Origin: Pseudarthrobacter sp. GA104
GTDB taxonomy: Bacteria > Actinomycetota > Actinomycetes > Actinomycetales > Micrococcaceae
Direction of reading: 5' to 3'
Assembly: GCF_009741265.1 (NCBI RefSeq)
Contig: NZ_WOWL01000001.1
Location: 4,340,001-4,404,000, forward strand
DNA: 64,000 bases
Shown: piece by piece, positions 43,306 through 51,420 of the stretch
How positions within the stretch are numbered: the stretch's first letter is position 1
Layout of the letters: each line of letters starts with the position of its first letter
Program-made: the position numbers and the translations under genes
The notes under the pieces: generated by a model
Databases searched by the model: none
What the model saw: only the letters and a program-made list of their open reading frames with translations
What the model was told of the DNA's origin: nothing

Positions 43306-44108
43306 TGTGTCTTCACCTCCTGCCGCAGGGCCTCACCCGTGGTCGTCGTGCCGGTCTCCACGTTCGAGAACGTCTTGCGGGTCATGTCATAGTCGGCGTG
43401 TGCCCATGCCAGCACCGTCGGAGTGCGACCCGCGGCAGGCCGGGTTTCGACGGCCAGCCATGTGACCCGGATGGTGCTGTCCTCATTCAGCGAGTAGGGA
43501 CGCTGCGCAACCCACTTGAATCCGGAGTCAAAGCTCATGGGGAGCCCGTTACCCGCAGGTACCTCCTTGTCGCTTGCCAGCAGGTACCACGGCTCCAGGG
43601 CCGGCTGCCCGACTTCGGGGGAGAAATACGGGGTCAGGTTCCGTCGCGTCGACTCTGACGCCGATGCTTCAAGCGTCCCGCCTTTGGCTGCCACCAAGGG
43701 CGTCAGATGTCGGTAGTCGTTCTGCAGTTGGGCAATCTGCACGGCTGAGGACTGCGCCGTCACCAGAGCCCGGTCGGCGTCTTCAGCCTTGGGAAGGGCA
43801 TCGGCCTTCGTTTCAGCGACTCTGATCTGGTCGCGCAGTTCCATGTCTTCCCGGGCGGTGGAGCCGCTCACTGCGGAACCGCCACCGGAGAGCCCTGCAC
43901 CGAGTACGAAGCACAGTACGGCTGCTGCACCCATGCACACGCCGCCGATGGCCGCACGCCGACTCATCAGCGCGCCATCGGCCTCCACGTGCTCTGCCGG
44001 ACCTGCGCCGTTCGACGTCGGCTCAGCCGTGGGGGAGGTGACGAAGCGTGTCCTGCGCGCAGGGCTCTCAACCTGCTCGCCTGACTTGCCGATCTCTGTC
44101 GTTGCCAT
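43302..44108 (-). CDS. Single-pass membrane protein, type A copy 2 (VirB8-like layout)
   Basis: The protein has 268 residues. A 55-residue cytoplasmic part, a transmembrane segment at about 53-75 (GGVCMGAAAVLCFVLGAGL), a short stalk and an extracytoplasmic domain. The end of the domain, VLAWAHADYDMTRKTF, resembles VLAWANASYTPNGGHGTF in the type A copy 1 protein at 44909, and both have FDSGFKWVAQ/IDPRFAWYVR in the middle. It starts the second A-B pair and has its own upstream CTATC-GATAG dyad. Confidence 0.78.
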   Translation of the reverse strand: MATTEIGKSGEQVESPARRTRFVTSPTAEPTSNGAGPAEHVEADGALMSRRAAIGGVCMGAAAVLCFVLGAGLSGGGSAVSGSTAREDMELRDQIRVAETKADALPKAEDADRALVTAQSSAVQIAQLQNDYRHLTPLVAAKGGTLEASASESTRRNLTPYFSPEVGQPALEPWYLLASDKEVPAGNGLPMSFDSGFKWVAQRPYSLNEDSTIRVTWLAVETRPAAGRTPTVLAWAHADYDMTRKTFSNVETGTTTTGEALRQEVKTQ

Positions 44109-44150
44109 TGACCCCTCAACTCACTGTTCCACTCGGATACCAGTACAACT

Positions 44151-44173
44151 CTATCAAGAATACGAGTCGATAG
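44151..44173 (-). promoter_or_regulatory. CTATC-N13-GATAG dyad with GAGTCGATAG upstream of type A copy 2
   Basis: CTATC (44151-44155), 13 bases, GATAG (44169-44173); the right half is part of GAGTCGATAG (44164-44173), followed by GGAGTC. It lies 45-65 bases upstream of the ATG at 44108. Confidence 0.5.
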
Positions 44174-44183
44174 GGAGTCGGAA

Positions 44184-44909
44184 TCATCCCGAATGGCGAG
44201 TCGATCCGCTGGCCGGAACGCCGGAGAGGTTCGACACCGTGCCCTCAGCGTCGACGGCGAGAAAGAGCAACATCCTCCGCTGTGTCGAAACCGAGCCCGG
44301 ATTGGCGTTGTTTTGGATCACCGCGTCAGAAGTGATTGAGACGTCGACCATCACTGCATAGGTATATTGATCGGCATTGACCTTCACGACCTCTATGTCA
44401 GGATCGAGAGCGACGGAGGAGTTCATCCCCTGCGTGTCGATGTAGTAGTAGCGCTTGCCCGAGTCGTCCTCATTAAACCTCGACGGAGGCATGAACTGCT
44501 GCAGGAACGGCTGGTCCTCGGAGAGGTTGTGACGTTCCTTCAGGTCCGCCCGGGCCGACTCATAGGACTGACCCGAGTCCCAGGTGAAGGCCGTACGCAC
44601 CAAACGATCGATGACTGGCCTGTCCTTGTCGATCCGCCCCTGACTTACGCCCAGCGCCTCAAGTACGTTCTGCTCCACCTGCTCCGACTTCGCCAGTTCC
44701 GCGCTCTTCAGCTGACCCTCCAACCCGCCGATCCGCTGTCCCTGAGCATCCAGTACCGCCTGCTGGGATCCCCAGGTCATCCCAGTCACAACTGAGGCAG
44801 TTGCCAGGATTGCCGCAACCGCCAACACCAGGGCGTTGCGCCTTGCGAACCCGGGCCGTGCCGATGTGGTCTCGTCGCGCTCGGCGCTCATAATCTGTTC
44901 CTGCACCAT
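44184..44909 (-). CDS. Single-pass membrane protein, type B copy 1 (VirB8-like layout)
   Basis: The protein has 241 residues; the ATG overlaps the stop of type A copy 1 (ATGA). Cytoplasmic start, transmembrane segment about 25-44 (ALVLAVAAILATASVVTG), a Gln/Glu-rich stalk (45-75) and an extracytoplasmic domain with QPFLQQFMPPSRF, DIEVVKVNADQYTYAVMVDV and QRRMLLFLAVDAEGTVSNLS. All three stretches line up with the type B copy 2 protein. It is the second gene of the first A-B pair. Probably a periplasm-side (cell-wall-side) part of the transfer channel. Confidence 0.78.
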   Translation of the reverse strand: MVQEQIMSAERDETTSARPGFARRNALVLAVAAILATASVVTGMTWGSQQAVLDAQGQRIGGLEGQLKSAELAKSEQVEQNVLEALGVSQGRIDKDRPVIDRLVRTAFTWDSGQSYESARADLKERHNLSEDQPFLQQFMPPSRFNEDDSGKRYYYIDTQGMNSSVALDPDIEVVKVNADQYTYAVMVDVSITSDAVIQNNANPGSVSTQRRMLLFLAVDAEGTVSNLSGVPASGSTRHSG

Positions 44910-45886
44910 CAGCCTTCTCCGTTCTCGTCCGTCGTTCCGGTTGCCGGCCCGCTGATCTCCGGCACCTTCGGCGCGTTCGGTTCCTGACCCGCGCCCTGCT
45001 GGTGCTCGTGCCCGGCAGCGGTCACCACGACGTCCAGGTCCTTGAAGGTGCCATGCCCGCCGTTCGGGGTGTAGCTCGCGTTCGCCCAGGCCAGGACCCG
45101 GTCGGTTCCAACCTCACGGCACAGCCAGACCACCTGCGCTGTACGCGCCACACCCGCGGCGTCCCGCGCGTCCAGGTCAGGCATCACGGTTTCGACGGTC
45201 CACGTATAGGCGTCGGGGGGTGAGGCCTTCGTGCCGTCATAACGCACGTACCAGGCAAAGCGCGGATCGATCTGCGTACTCGGGTCGAACGGGGTTATCG
45301 ATGACGGAGAATAAGCCTCCTTGTCATTGGCCAGGTAGGTGCGGTCGTCGAACAACGGGGCAACAACCCTGCGGTGCTCTACGATCTGCAGCATCGCCGT
45401 ATTAGGAGTGCCGTTGCCTGCACTTGGCTCGGTGCTTGCTCTGTAATGAAGCTCTGAGAAGACCTGCTGCGCATCCGCCACCTTTCCGGCGTCTCTTGCG
45501 GCGGTCTCCGCCAGGCGGGTCATCTTCCCCGACAGGTCCGGGTCCACCGGGACGACCTGTGCTTTCTGCATCTCAGACTCCAGCTGTGCGATCCGACCGT
45601 CATTCCGGGCCTGCGAGGCCTCGAAGCCCTGTCCCGTCAGTGCGCTGACTACGGCCAACGCCAGGATCCCCACCCCCATTGCCACGCTCAATCCGCGGCG
45701 CATCCGTCGTGCATCGTCCTCAGGGGTACGTGCGTCCTGCTTCCCGCGCCGCTCGTCGCGCCAGTGCTCGAAGCGGGCCTCCAGCTCGACTCCGCTGAAC
45801 GTCCTGCGCGTAGCAGGAGCCTTGGGCTTCGCGTCCTCAGCAGCGTCCTCCTGAGCCGCGTCGTGCGTCTCGTCGACACTCGTCAC
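44909..45886 (-). CDS. Single-pass membrane protein, type A copy 1 (VirB8-like layout)
   Basis: The protein has 325 residues from a GTG at 45886 (AAGGGACGG upstream). The cytoplasmic part is about 65 residues with acidic and basic patches; the transmembrane segment is at about 68-88 (GLSVAMGVGILALAVVSALTG); a stalk and an extracytoplasmic domain follow, with IDPRFAWYVRYDG and VLAWANASYTPNGG. The C-terminal 35 residues are Gly/Pro/Glu-rich. It opens the duplicated A-B-A-B block. The upstream region carries GAGTC boxes. Confidence 0.78.
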   Translation of the reverse strand: MTSVDETHDAAQEDAAEDAKPKAPATRRTFSGVELEARFEHWRDERRGKQDARTPEDDARRMRRGLSVAMGVGILALAVVSALTGQGFEASQARNDGRIAQLESEMQKAQVVPVDPDLSGKMTRLAETAARDAGKVADAQQVFSELHYRASTEPSAGNGTPNTAMLQIVEHRRVVAPLFDDRTYLANDKEAYSPSSITPFDPSTQIDPRFAWYVRYDGTKASPPDAYTWTVETVMPDLDARDAAGVARTAQVVWLCREVGTDRVLAWANASYTPNGGHGTFKDLDVVVTAAGHEHQQGAGQEPNAPKVPEISGPATGTTDENGEG

Positions 45887-45922
45887 CTTGCCCGTCCCTT
45901 CACTCGATTTGTCCTCATATAC

Positions 45923-45962
45923 GACTCCAAGTCTATCTCTAAAGGGAGTCGAGTCATGACTC
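45923..45962 (-). promoter_or_regulatory. GACTCC/GGAGTC dyad and GAGTCATGACTC palindrome
   Basis: GACTCC (45923-45928) with GGAGTC (45945-45950) and the 12-bp palindrome GAGTCATGACTC (45951-45962) lie in front of the GTG start at 45886. A GTCTATC half-box is inside the dyad (45931-45937), linking the site to the CTATC family. Confidence 0.45.
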
Positions 45963-46001
45963 TGTCATCATTCAAAAGGCTGAGTGAGTGACCCGGACAC
46001 G

Positions 46002-46039
46002 ACGAAGCCGGTGCCCGGATCACCGGGCACCGGCTTCGT
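46002..46039 (-). terminator. Terminator hairpin with 17-bp stem
   Basis: ACGAAGCCGGTGCCCGG (46002-46018) pairs with CCGGGCACCGGCTTCGT (46023-46039). The T-rich CTTTTCTC follows on the + side; for the - strand gene ending at 46067 it still forms a strong stem. It separates the lytic-protein operon from the A-B genes. Confidence 0.75.
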
Positions 46040-46066
46040 CTTTTCTCGCTTCTGATCCTTCCGGGC

Positions 46067-48583
46067 CTACGCGGCGACCTCCGACGCCGGCAGGGGGCCA
46101 CTCTCGCTGATCAGATCAGCGACCTCGACGAATACCCAGCCCTCGGCCTTCATTCGTGCCGCGCTGTCCACGCGAACACGACCCATATGCGCGCAGTAAC
46201 CGGCTTCGCCAATGATGACCTGGTCACCGTTGACGCCCAGCACCACCAGTGTGTGGCCGGCGGAGCCGGTGCCAGGTCCCGAGCCGACGGAGTACGCCGT
46301 CGGCGTGTCCGAAACCGGCTTGCCTGTCATTGACGCGATCGAGTGCGCAGTCTGGATCCCGTCGCCTGCGGGGTACTGCTGGAACGAGGTGTACTTGTTC
46401 ACGAAGTAGACCGAGAACGACACGCAGTTCATCGCATGGTTATCGCCGCACGATCCCGGGCCACCGCTGTTGCCGTACCTTTCGTCAAGGAACTTGTCGC
46501 CTTCCTGGTTGTACAGCTCGATCAGCTGCTGCGCCTGCTCCTCGTTCATACCGCCGTCGACCAGGTCGCCGCCGGCTACGGTCTCGTTGTTATCGCAGTT
46601 GCCGAGGATCGTATTGACGCCTCCGCCGATGGTGTCGATGATGCCGCCCACAATGTCCTCGACGCCGCCGACGATCGAACCATCGACCTCCCAGCCGCTC
46701 ATCTTGCCGTACCACATTTCGGCATCCGCGACACGCTCGGCCATCATCGAAGCGTTGTCCGCGGAACGTTCCCACTTGTCATGGAAGTGCCGGGCCGCAG
46801 CCCCGGGTGAGCCCAGGGAAGTCTCGATCATGCCCTTGAATACATCCACGTCACCGGGATTGTCGCCCTCGACCATGAACGCCAGCTGTGCCTCGATCGT
46901 GTACCAGTCCAGACCCTTGGACTGCGCGTAGTTCAGGAGCATCGGGGTACGGCCGTTCGACCACTGGCCCAGGCCGATGCCGCCGTGCGACTGACCAGGA
47001 ATGTGGGTGAACTCGTTGTCCCAGGCTTCCTGCTTGCGCTGGCCGATCCTGTAGGGCTCGTTGTAGATACCCTCGACGCTGGTCGGGTCGATGCCCGACT
47101 CCTGCGACCAGTTGCCCAGGATGCCTGCGATGTTCTGGTCGGACATGCCCCAGCTCTTCAGTACCGAGTACACGGCCTTGGCATTCGCCTCGGTGCTGGC
47201 CGGGACTTCCGCGCCAGGACCGTTGTTGCCGACTCTCACGACACAGCTTGCTGAACCGCGGTCGCTGCTGCCGTCGAAGCCGGCCTGGTCGAGAATGCCG
47301 GTGACTACCGTGCTCAGCACGGCCACCGCAGTGATCGTCGCGATGATGCCGGAGGTAGCGGTAGCCACGGGCGCAACCGTTGCCGTGACCGCCACCCCAA
47401 ACACAGCACCCGCACCTTTGGCCGCGAGGCCTCCGATTGCCACGAACGGTGCTGCGATCGCCTTGCCCATGACCTTGGCGACGCCGACGATGAAGCCCCA
47501 TACGAGATTGGCCGCATTCGCGGCCATCGCCATCATCGCGAAGAACATGGTCTTCAGCCACTTCAACAGGGCCATCAACATGACCAGGCCCATGGCCGGG
47601 GGAGCGGCTGCTGCAGCGCCACCGATAGCGACACCCTTGGCGGTCTTGGAGACCAGCTCCCCGTCTTTCTTGGCGGCCCGTTCGTAGCCCGTTCCACCAG
47701 CGCCGAGTCGCTTGTCGGCAGGCTCCGCGTCAGGCCCTCCACCGGTGATTTTGGACGCACCGTCGACGACGTCCTTGCCACCCTCCATGCCGACGTTCTT
47801 GGCTGCGCCGATGGCAGCCCCGGGCAGAGCTCCGACACCTCCTGCCGCGGCTCCGGCCTGTGCACCGGCCACCGCACCCGAGGCAGCAGCCCCCGCGTAA
47901 CGGCCTGCATTACTTCGGGCCTTACTATCGCCCTTCCCCTCGATCGCCTTTTGGGCTGCTCCTCCTGCAGCGTTCGCCGCGACACCATCCAAGCTCTTGC
48001 CCGCCTTCTTGGCGGTGTCCATCGCACCCTTGGCCTGCCCGGCCTTGTCGGCTGCCTCGCTCGCCTTGCCAGCAGTATCGGCTGGGCTCCCCGCGGCCTG
48101 CGCGGGCGTCGAAGTCTTTGAGGAGGAGCCGGTGCCGCCTGTCGAGCCGTCCTGGTGTGTTGTCGAACCTGTCCGGTTGCTGCTCGCCGGTCCGGATCCC
48201 GGACCAGCAGGACCAGTTCCCCCAGCTGCGCCCGCTGCTCCGGGAAGGGACTTGGTCCCGCGCGCCCCGAGCGTGCCCTGGTTACCGCCTTCAGGACCGT
48301 ACGCGCCGCTTTTCGCATCTTTGGTCGCCCCGGCCCCAACCTTCTTCGGCCCGGCTGCGGCTGCACCAGGGGCTCCTGTGTGAGTGCCGGGGACGGCTCC
48401 TGAGGCTGCAGCCCCGGCAGAGCCACCTGCGTTGCTGCGGCCTTGGCTCTGATCCCCACGCCGTGTGCGCTGAGCATCGTTCCCCGCAGCTTTCCCGACC
48501 TTGCGTCCGGATCCCTGGTTCTGGTCGGGCGACCCTCCGGGCCGAGTCGAGCCATCCGGCTGCTCAGGCTTGTCAGTGGCCAT
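46067..48583 (-). CDS. VirB6-like membrane protein fused to lysozyme-like and CHAP-like domains
   Basis: The protein has 838 residues (AAGGAC before the ATG). Residues 1-300 are Ala/Gly/Ser/Lys-rich and disordered, with an internal repeat (RSNAGGSAGAAASGAV and RSNAGRYAGAAASGAV). Residues about 330-435 hold several transmembrane segments, as in VirB6. Residues about 466-610 resemble the phage tail lysozyme family: YSVLKSWGMSDQNIAGILGN and QESGIDP with GGIGLGQWS (Glu of WSQESG as candidate acid). The C-terminus has MNCVSFSVYFVN (Cys near 714) and GHTLVVLG (His near 777), the Cys/His pair of CHAP-type amidases. Such fusions cut peptidoglycan to let the transfer channel cross the wall. Probably VirB6 and VirB1 functions in one chain. 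Confidence 0.85.
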   Translation of the reverse strand: MATDKPEQPDGSTRPGGSPDQNQGSGRKVGKAAGNDAQRTRRGDQSQGRSNAGGSAGAAASGAVPGTHTGAPGAAAAGPKKVGAGATKDAKSGAYGPEGGNQGTLGARGTKSLPGAAGAAGGTGPAGPGSGPASSNRTGSTTHQDGSTGGTGSSSKTSTPAQAAGSPADTAGKASEAADKAGQAKGAMDTAKKAGKSLDGVAANAAGGAAQKAIEGKGDSKARSNAGRYAGAAASGAVAGAQAGAAAGGVGALPGAAIGAAKNVGMEGGKDVVDGASKITGGGPDAEPADKRLGAGGTGYERAAKKDGELVSKTAKGVAIGGAAAAAPPAMGLVMLMALLKWLKTMFFAMMAMAANAANLVWGFIVGVAKVMGKAIAAPFVAIGGLAAKGAGAVFGVAVTATVAPVATATSGIIATITAVAVLSTVVTGILDQAGFDGSSDRGSASCVVRVGNNGPGAEVPASTEANAKAVYSVLKSWGMSDQNIAGILGNWSQESGIDPTSVEGIYNEPYRIGQRKQEAWDNEFTHIPGQSHGGIGLGQWSNGRTPMLLNYAQSKGLDWYTIEAQLAFMVEGDNPGDVDVFKGMIETSLGSPGAAARHFHDKWERSADNASMMAERVADAEMWYGKMSGWEVDGSIVGGVEDIVGGIIDTIGGGVNTILGNCDNNETVAGGDLVDGGMNEEQAQQLIELYNQEGDKFLDERYGNSGGPGSCGDNHAMNCVSFSVYFVNKYTSFQQYPAGDGIQTAHSIASMTGKPVSDTPTAYSVGSGPGTGSAGHTLVVLGVNGDQVIIGEAGYCAHMGRVRVDSAARMKAEGWVFVEVADLISESGPLPASEVAA

Positions 48584-48641
48584 TAGTTGTCCTTTCCGGC
48601 TCGATGCCTGGAGGTCGTTTTGTGTGGGATCCGGAAGGCGC

Positions 48642-49949
48642 TCAGTAGAGCGTCTTCAGAAAGTCCTTGGTCTCGTTGACGGTGCTGTTGGACTGCACGT
48701 CGCGCAGCTGCACGTCCAGCCGCAAAAGGTCGAGCAGGAGCGTCGACTGGTACTCGGACTTGCTCTTGCCGTAGTCCTGGTACGCCTGCGACAGGTTGTG
48801 CATCACATTCGTCAGAGGCCGCATCGTGACGTCTGAAGACTGGTAGTCGTTCTTGAGGTCGGAACCATCCGAGAGGATCCACTTCATACTGGAGATCTGC
48901 TGGCTCGTGGCGTCCGAGCCTTCCTGGCGCTTGGCTGCCAGGAATTCGACGTATCCCTGGCCCGAGGGCACCAACACATCGAGGTAACCGTCGTAGACGT
49001 TGCCCGCGCGCCAGTTGAGATCAAAACCGCCAGGGACCGTGTGATCGGTCTCCAAAGCCAGCGTTGAAACGCCGTTCTCCGCCTCGGCGGCCGAGGCTCC
49101 GCTGATCTCGTCACCGGCGACGGTTGTCGGTACCGACGGCGGACGCAGGAACAAACCGTCAACCTTGGTCGTCTGAAGGTCCGAGGTGTAGGACTGGATC
49201 TGCGCCAAATTCGTGCGCATCGCCAGCAACTTCTGATCCAGCTTCTCTCGGGTCTTGGCCTCCTCGGCCTTGAGAACCACGTCGTAGTAAGCCCGGGCGG
49301 GGTCGAAGTTCATAGCTTCGAGGGCCGGGATCTTCTCCGCTCCGTCCGCGCCGGGATTGAAGAAGACACGCCACTGGTCATACTTGGAGAAGCTCGAGTC
49401 ACGCACGGCCTCGTCAGTGTTTCCGGTGGCTTGCTGACGCTCGTCGTAGGAAAGCTCGGCGTTCGCCCGGATCGTCAGGTTGAGCACCTGCCTGTCGAAG
49501 GGTTCGTCCGCCTCGAGCAGCACTCCGACGTAGCCGGTCGAACCGAAGACGTGGAAGGTGCCCCGGATTCCGCCGGTCTTCACGGTCTTGGTACTGAGGT
49601 CGGTGTCGGAGCCCAGCAGGAAGGCCTGATAGTCCGCCGCGTTGTATGAGATCGACACCTTGGTCCCGAAGTGCATCATGACCAGCGCCCTGTCGCCGGC
49701 CTTGTTGGTGTAAATGCCGTCGACGTCGCCCTTGAGCTGCGTCTTCGAACTCGTGAACTCGGTGTTGTAAAGCGCCGTGTGCGACAGTGTGTCACTGCCT
49801 GCCTTGATGGCCGCTGCTCCCGACCCGGCGATCACGATCGTGCCCATGAGCGCGAAAATGCCGAAGAACACTCCGAAACGCTCGATCGCGTGATGCGAAT
49901 CGAGCTTGAACTTCTTACCAAAGGCCTTCGCCTTGTCCTTGATCCCCAT
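48642..49949 (-). CDS. Membrane-anchored extracytoplasmic protein (435 residues)
   Basis: One transmembrane segment at about 27-50 (VFFGIFALMGTIVIAGSGAA) after a basic cytoplasmic start. The rest, about 380 residues, faces outward and includes strand-rich regions (ALVMMHFGTKVSISYNAADY), a helical stalk near 215-255, and a helical C-terminus (about 370-435). Dispersed Asp/Ser/Thr content fits a wall-exposed domain. It lies between the pilin-like and the VirB6-like genes, so it is likely a channel or outer-envelope component. No family recognised. Confidence 0.75.
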   Translation of the reverse strand: MGIKDKAKAFGKKFKLDSHHAIERFGVFFGIFALMGTIVIAGSGAAAIKAGSDTLSHTALYNTEFTSSKTQLKGDVDGIYTNKAGDRALVMMHFGTKVSISYNAADYQAFLLGSDTDLSTKTVKTGGIRGTFHVFGSTGYVGVLLEADEPFDRQVLNLTIRANAELSYDERQQATGNTDEAVRDSSFSKYDQWRVFFNPGADGAEKIPALEAMNFDPARAYYDVVLKAEEAKTREKLDQKLLAMRTNLAQIQSYTSDLQTTKVDGLFLRPPSVPTTVAGDEISGASAAEAENGVSTLALETDHTVPGGFDLNWRAGNVYDGYLDVLVPSGQGYVEFLAAKRQEGSDATSQQISSMKWILSDGSDLKNDYQSSDVTMRPLTNVMHNLSQAYQDYGKSKSEYQSTLLLDLLRLDVQLRDVQSNSTVNETKDFLKTLY

Positions 49950-50013
49950 AATCCCTTGCCTGCCTGTCCTCGCTCTTATTGCCGCCTGTGCCGTGGTCCA
50001 GTCCCGGAAACGA

Positions 50014-50058
50014 CGAACCGGGCCGGCGGAGGCATCACACCTCTACCGGCCCGGTTCG
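50014..50058 (-). terminator. Hairpin after the pilin-like gene
   Basis: CGAACCGGGCCGG (50014-50026) pairs with CCGGCCCGGTTCG (50046-50058). It sits directly after the small pilin-like gene, a place where partial terminators often raise the level of the first gene product over the downstream genes. Confidence 0.6.
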
Positions 50059-50106
50059 ACGACGCCTTGCAATTCCGGTCGTGTGCGTGGCCTCTGTCGG
50101 CGACGC

Positions 50107-50493
50107 CTACCAGCCGGAAGTAATGTCAAAGACTCCGTTGAAGTCCTGGACGATTGCAGTGCCGCCGCCGAGGTCTTCAATGGTTTGCTGTCCGCCGGAG
50201 CCGATCGTCGAGACCAGCGACCAGCCGCCGGTGCCAAATGCGCCGCCGACCAGGATGAGCAGGGCGATCGTGCCCCAGCCCTGCTGCTGGCCTGCGGTCT
50301 GCGGGTTGGCCATCAGTTTCTTGATCAGGAGCACGCCGCCCCAGACCAGACCGACAGCACCCAGCAGCATGAGCACCAGACCGCCCCAGAGCTGGATCTG
50401 CGTCTTGGTGTTTTCCAGGAAACTGGTCAGGTCCCAGGCCGCGGTGGGCAGGCTCGCCTGCGTCAGGACTGCTGCCTCGTAGATCTTCGTCAT
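50107..50493 (-). CDS. Small pilin-like membrane protein with two transmembrane segments
   Basis: The protein has 128 residues from the ATG at 50493 (GAGAGGAAAG upstream). A short N-terminus is followed by transmembrane segments at about 34-56 (LWGGLVLMLLGAVGLVWGGVLLI) and 71-90 (WGTIALLILVGGAFGTGGW), joined by a short polar loop. This hairpin is the shape of VirB2/TrbC-type pilins and of small Gram-positive secretion-channel proteins. It is the first gene of the conjugation operon, the usual place for a highly made structural subunit. Confidence 0.7.
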   Translation of the reverse strand: MTKIYEAAVLTQASLPTAAWDLTSFLENTKTQIQLWGGLVLMLLGAVGLVWGGVLLIKKLMANPQTAGQQQGWGTIALLILVGGAFGTGGWSLVSTIGSGGQQTIEDLGGGTAIVQDFNGVFDITSGW

Positions 50494-50952
50494 GGTTCTT
50501 TCCTCTCGCCTTTCGAATGATTCGTGACATGACAGTGAGTCACAAGGCACCTAGCACCACTCACTCGCATAGATAGAGCATATAGTGCCCTGTCATTGAT
50601 GTCTCGTGATGCGACTCGACTCCCGATCAAGAGGGCTGGAGTGTTCGCAATCATGCCGCCAACCTCGCTTAGGGACTCGTATACGTGCACATCCTCAAGG
50701 TCTAATCTACATCATTCGACTGACTTATCGCATCATGACTCGACTAATCGACTCACAAGCAGTCGAATATCCTCGTAGATCAGGCGAAACGTGCCCATGG
50801 AGCGGCGTGATGAAGTTCAGCTCAAAGACGTGTAGATTTCGCATGACGGCGCTTTCAACATGCTGCGCCGGCACGACCGCGTAGCCTTGTTATTGAGAAG
50901 TGCCACTGTCCCGTCCGACCGCTAAACCACCCCGACCAGGAGCCCGAGCCCC
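50494..50952. other. 459-bp gene-free region with repeated CGACT/GAGTC boxes
   Basis: Between the divergent pilin-like gene and the XRE regulator gene. It is AT-richer than its surroundings and holds many CGACT/CGACTC copies (50612, 50617, 50717, 50739, 50749), ATTCGACT (50714-50721) with AGTCGAAT (50761-50768) as a distant inverted repeat, and CATAGATAGAGCATATAG near the pilin-like start. It may combine promoters for both sides with a binding array for a regulator, a partition site or an origin. No gene is seen. Confidence 0.5.
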
Positions 50953-51420
50953 ATGAATTCATTGCCCGGAGACCTCTTTGCACGCCGACTGCGCCAAGAG
51001 AGAGAGCGCCTGGGCATCAGCCAGGCCGAATTGGCCCGAAGGATTGCAGAAATTCTTGGCACGAATGTGGACCCGTCGGCAGTGACGCGTATCGAGCAAC
51101 AAATCCGCGCTGTTCGGCTCGACGAAGCCGTCGCGGCCGCCAAGGCCCTCGATGTCCCACTGGCACTCCTGGTCGCCGACGACCATGAGGCCGAATCCGA
51201 GGGTCAGCTGCAGCAGTACCTGGCGGACCTTGCTCTGGCCCAGCGTGAATGGGAGAAGAGCCGGCTGGAAGTCCTGCGGATCACCCGGGCAATCCAGGCC
51301 CTGGGTGGAAGCGCTGAGCTCCAGGCCCGGATCGACCCCAGACTCATGGACAGCATCGACGCCCGCGTCCCGCTTGAAGACGAGACCGAAGAACCAGGAC
51401 CTACAAGCCCAAGCGCGTAA
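50953..51420 (+). CDS. XRE-family DNA-binding regulator
   Basis: The protein has 155 residues. An N-terminal helix-turn-helix of the XRE/Cro type is clear: ARRLRQERERLGISQAELAR then VDPSAVTRIEQQIR and LDEAVAAAKALDVPLALL (residues about 10-75). A long helix follows (80-125), suited to dimer formation, then an acidic tail. It reads away from the box-rich region at 50494-50952 and is a strong candidate for the protein that binds these boxes. Its 3' end overlaps the end of the recombinase gene by 20 bases. Confidence 0.88.
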   Translation: MNSLPGDLFARRLRQERERLGISQAELARRIAEILGTNVDPSAVTRIEQQIRAVRLDEAVAAAKALDVPLALLVADDHEAESEGQLQQYLADLALAQREWEKSRLEVLRITRAIQALGGSAELQARIDPRLMDSIDARVPLEDETEEPGPTSPSA

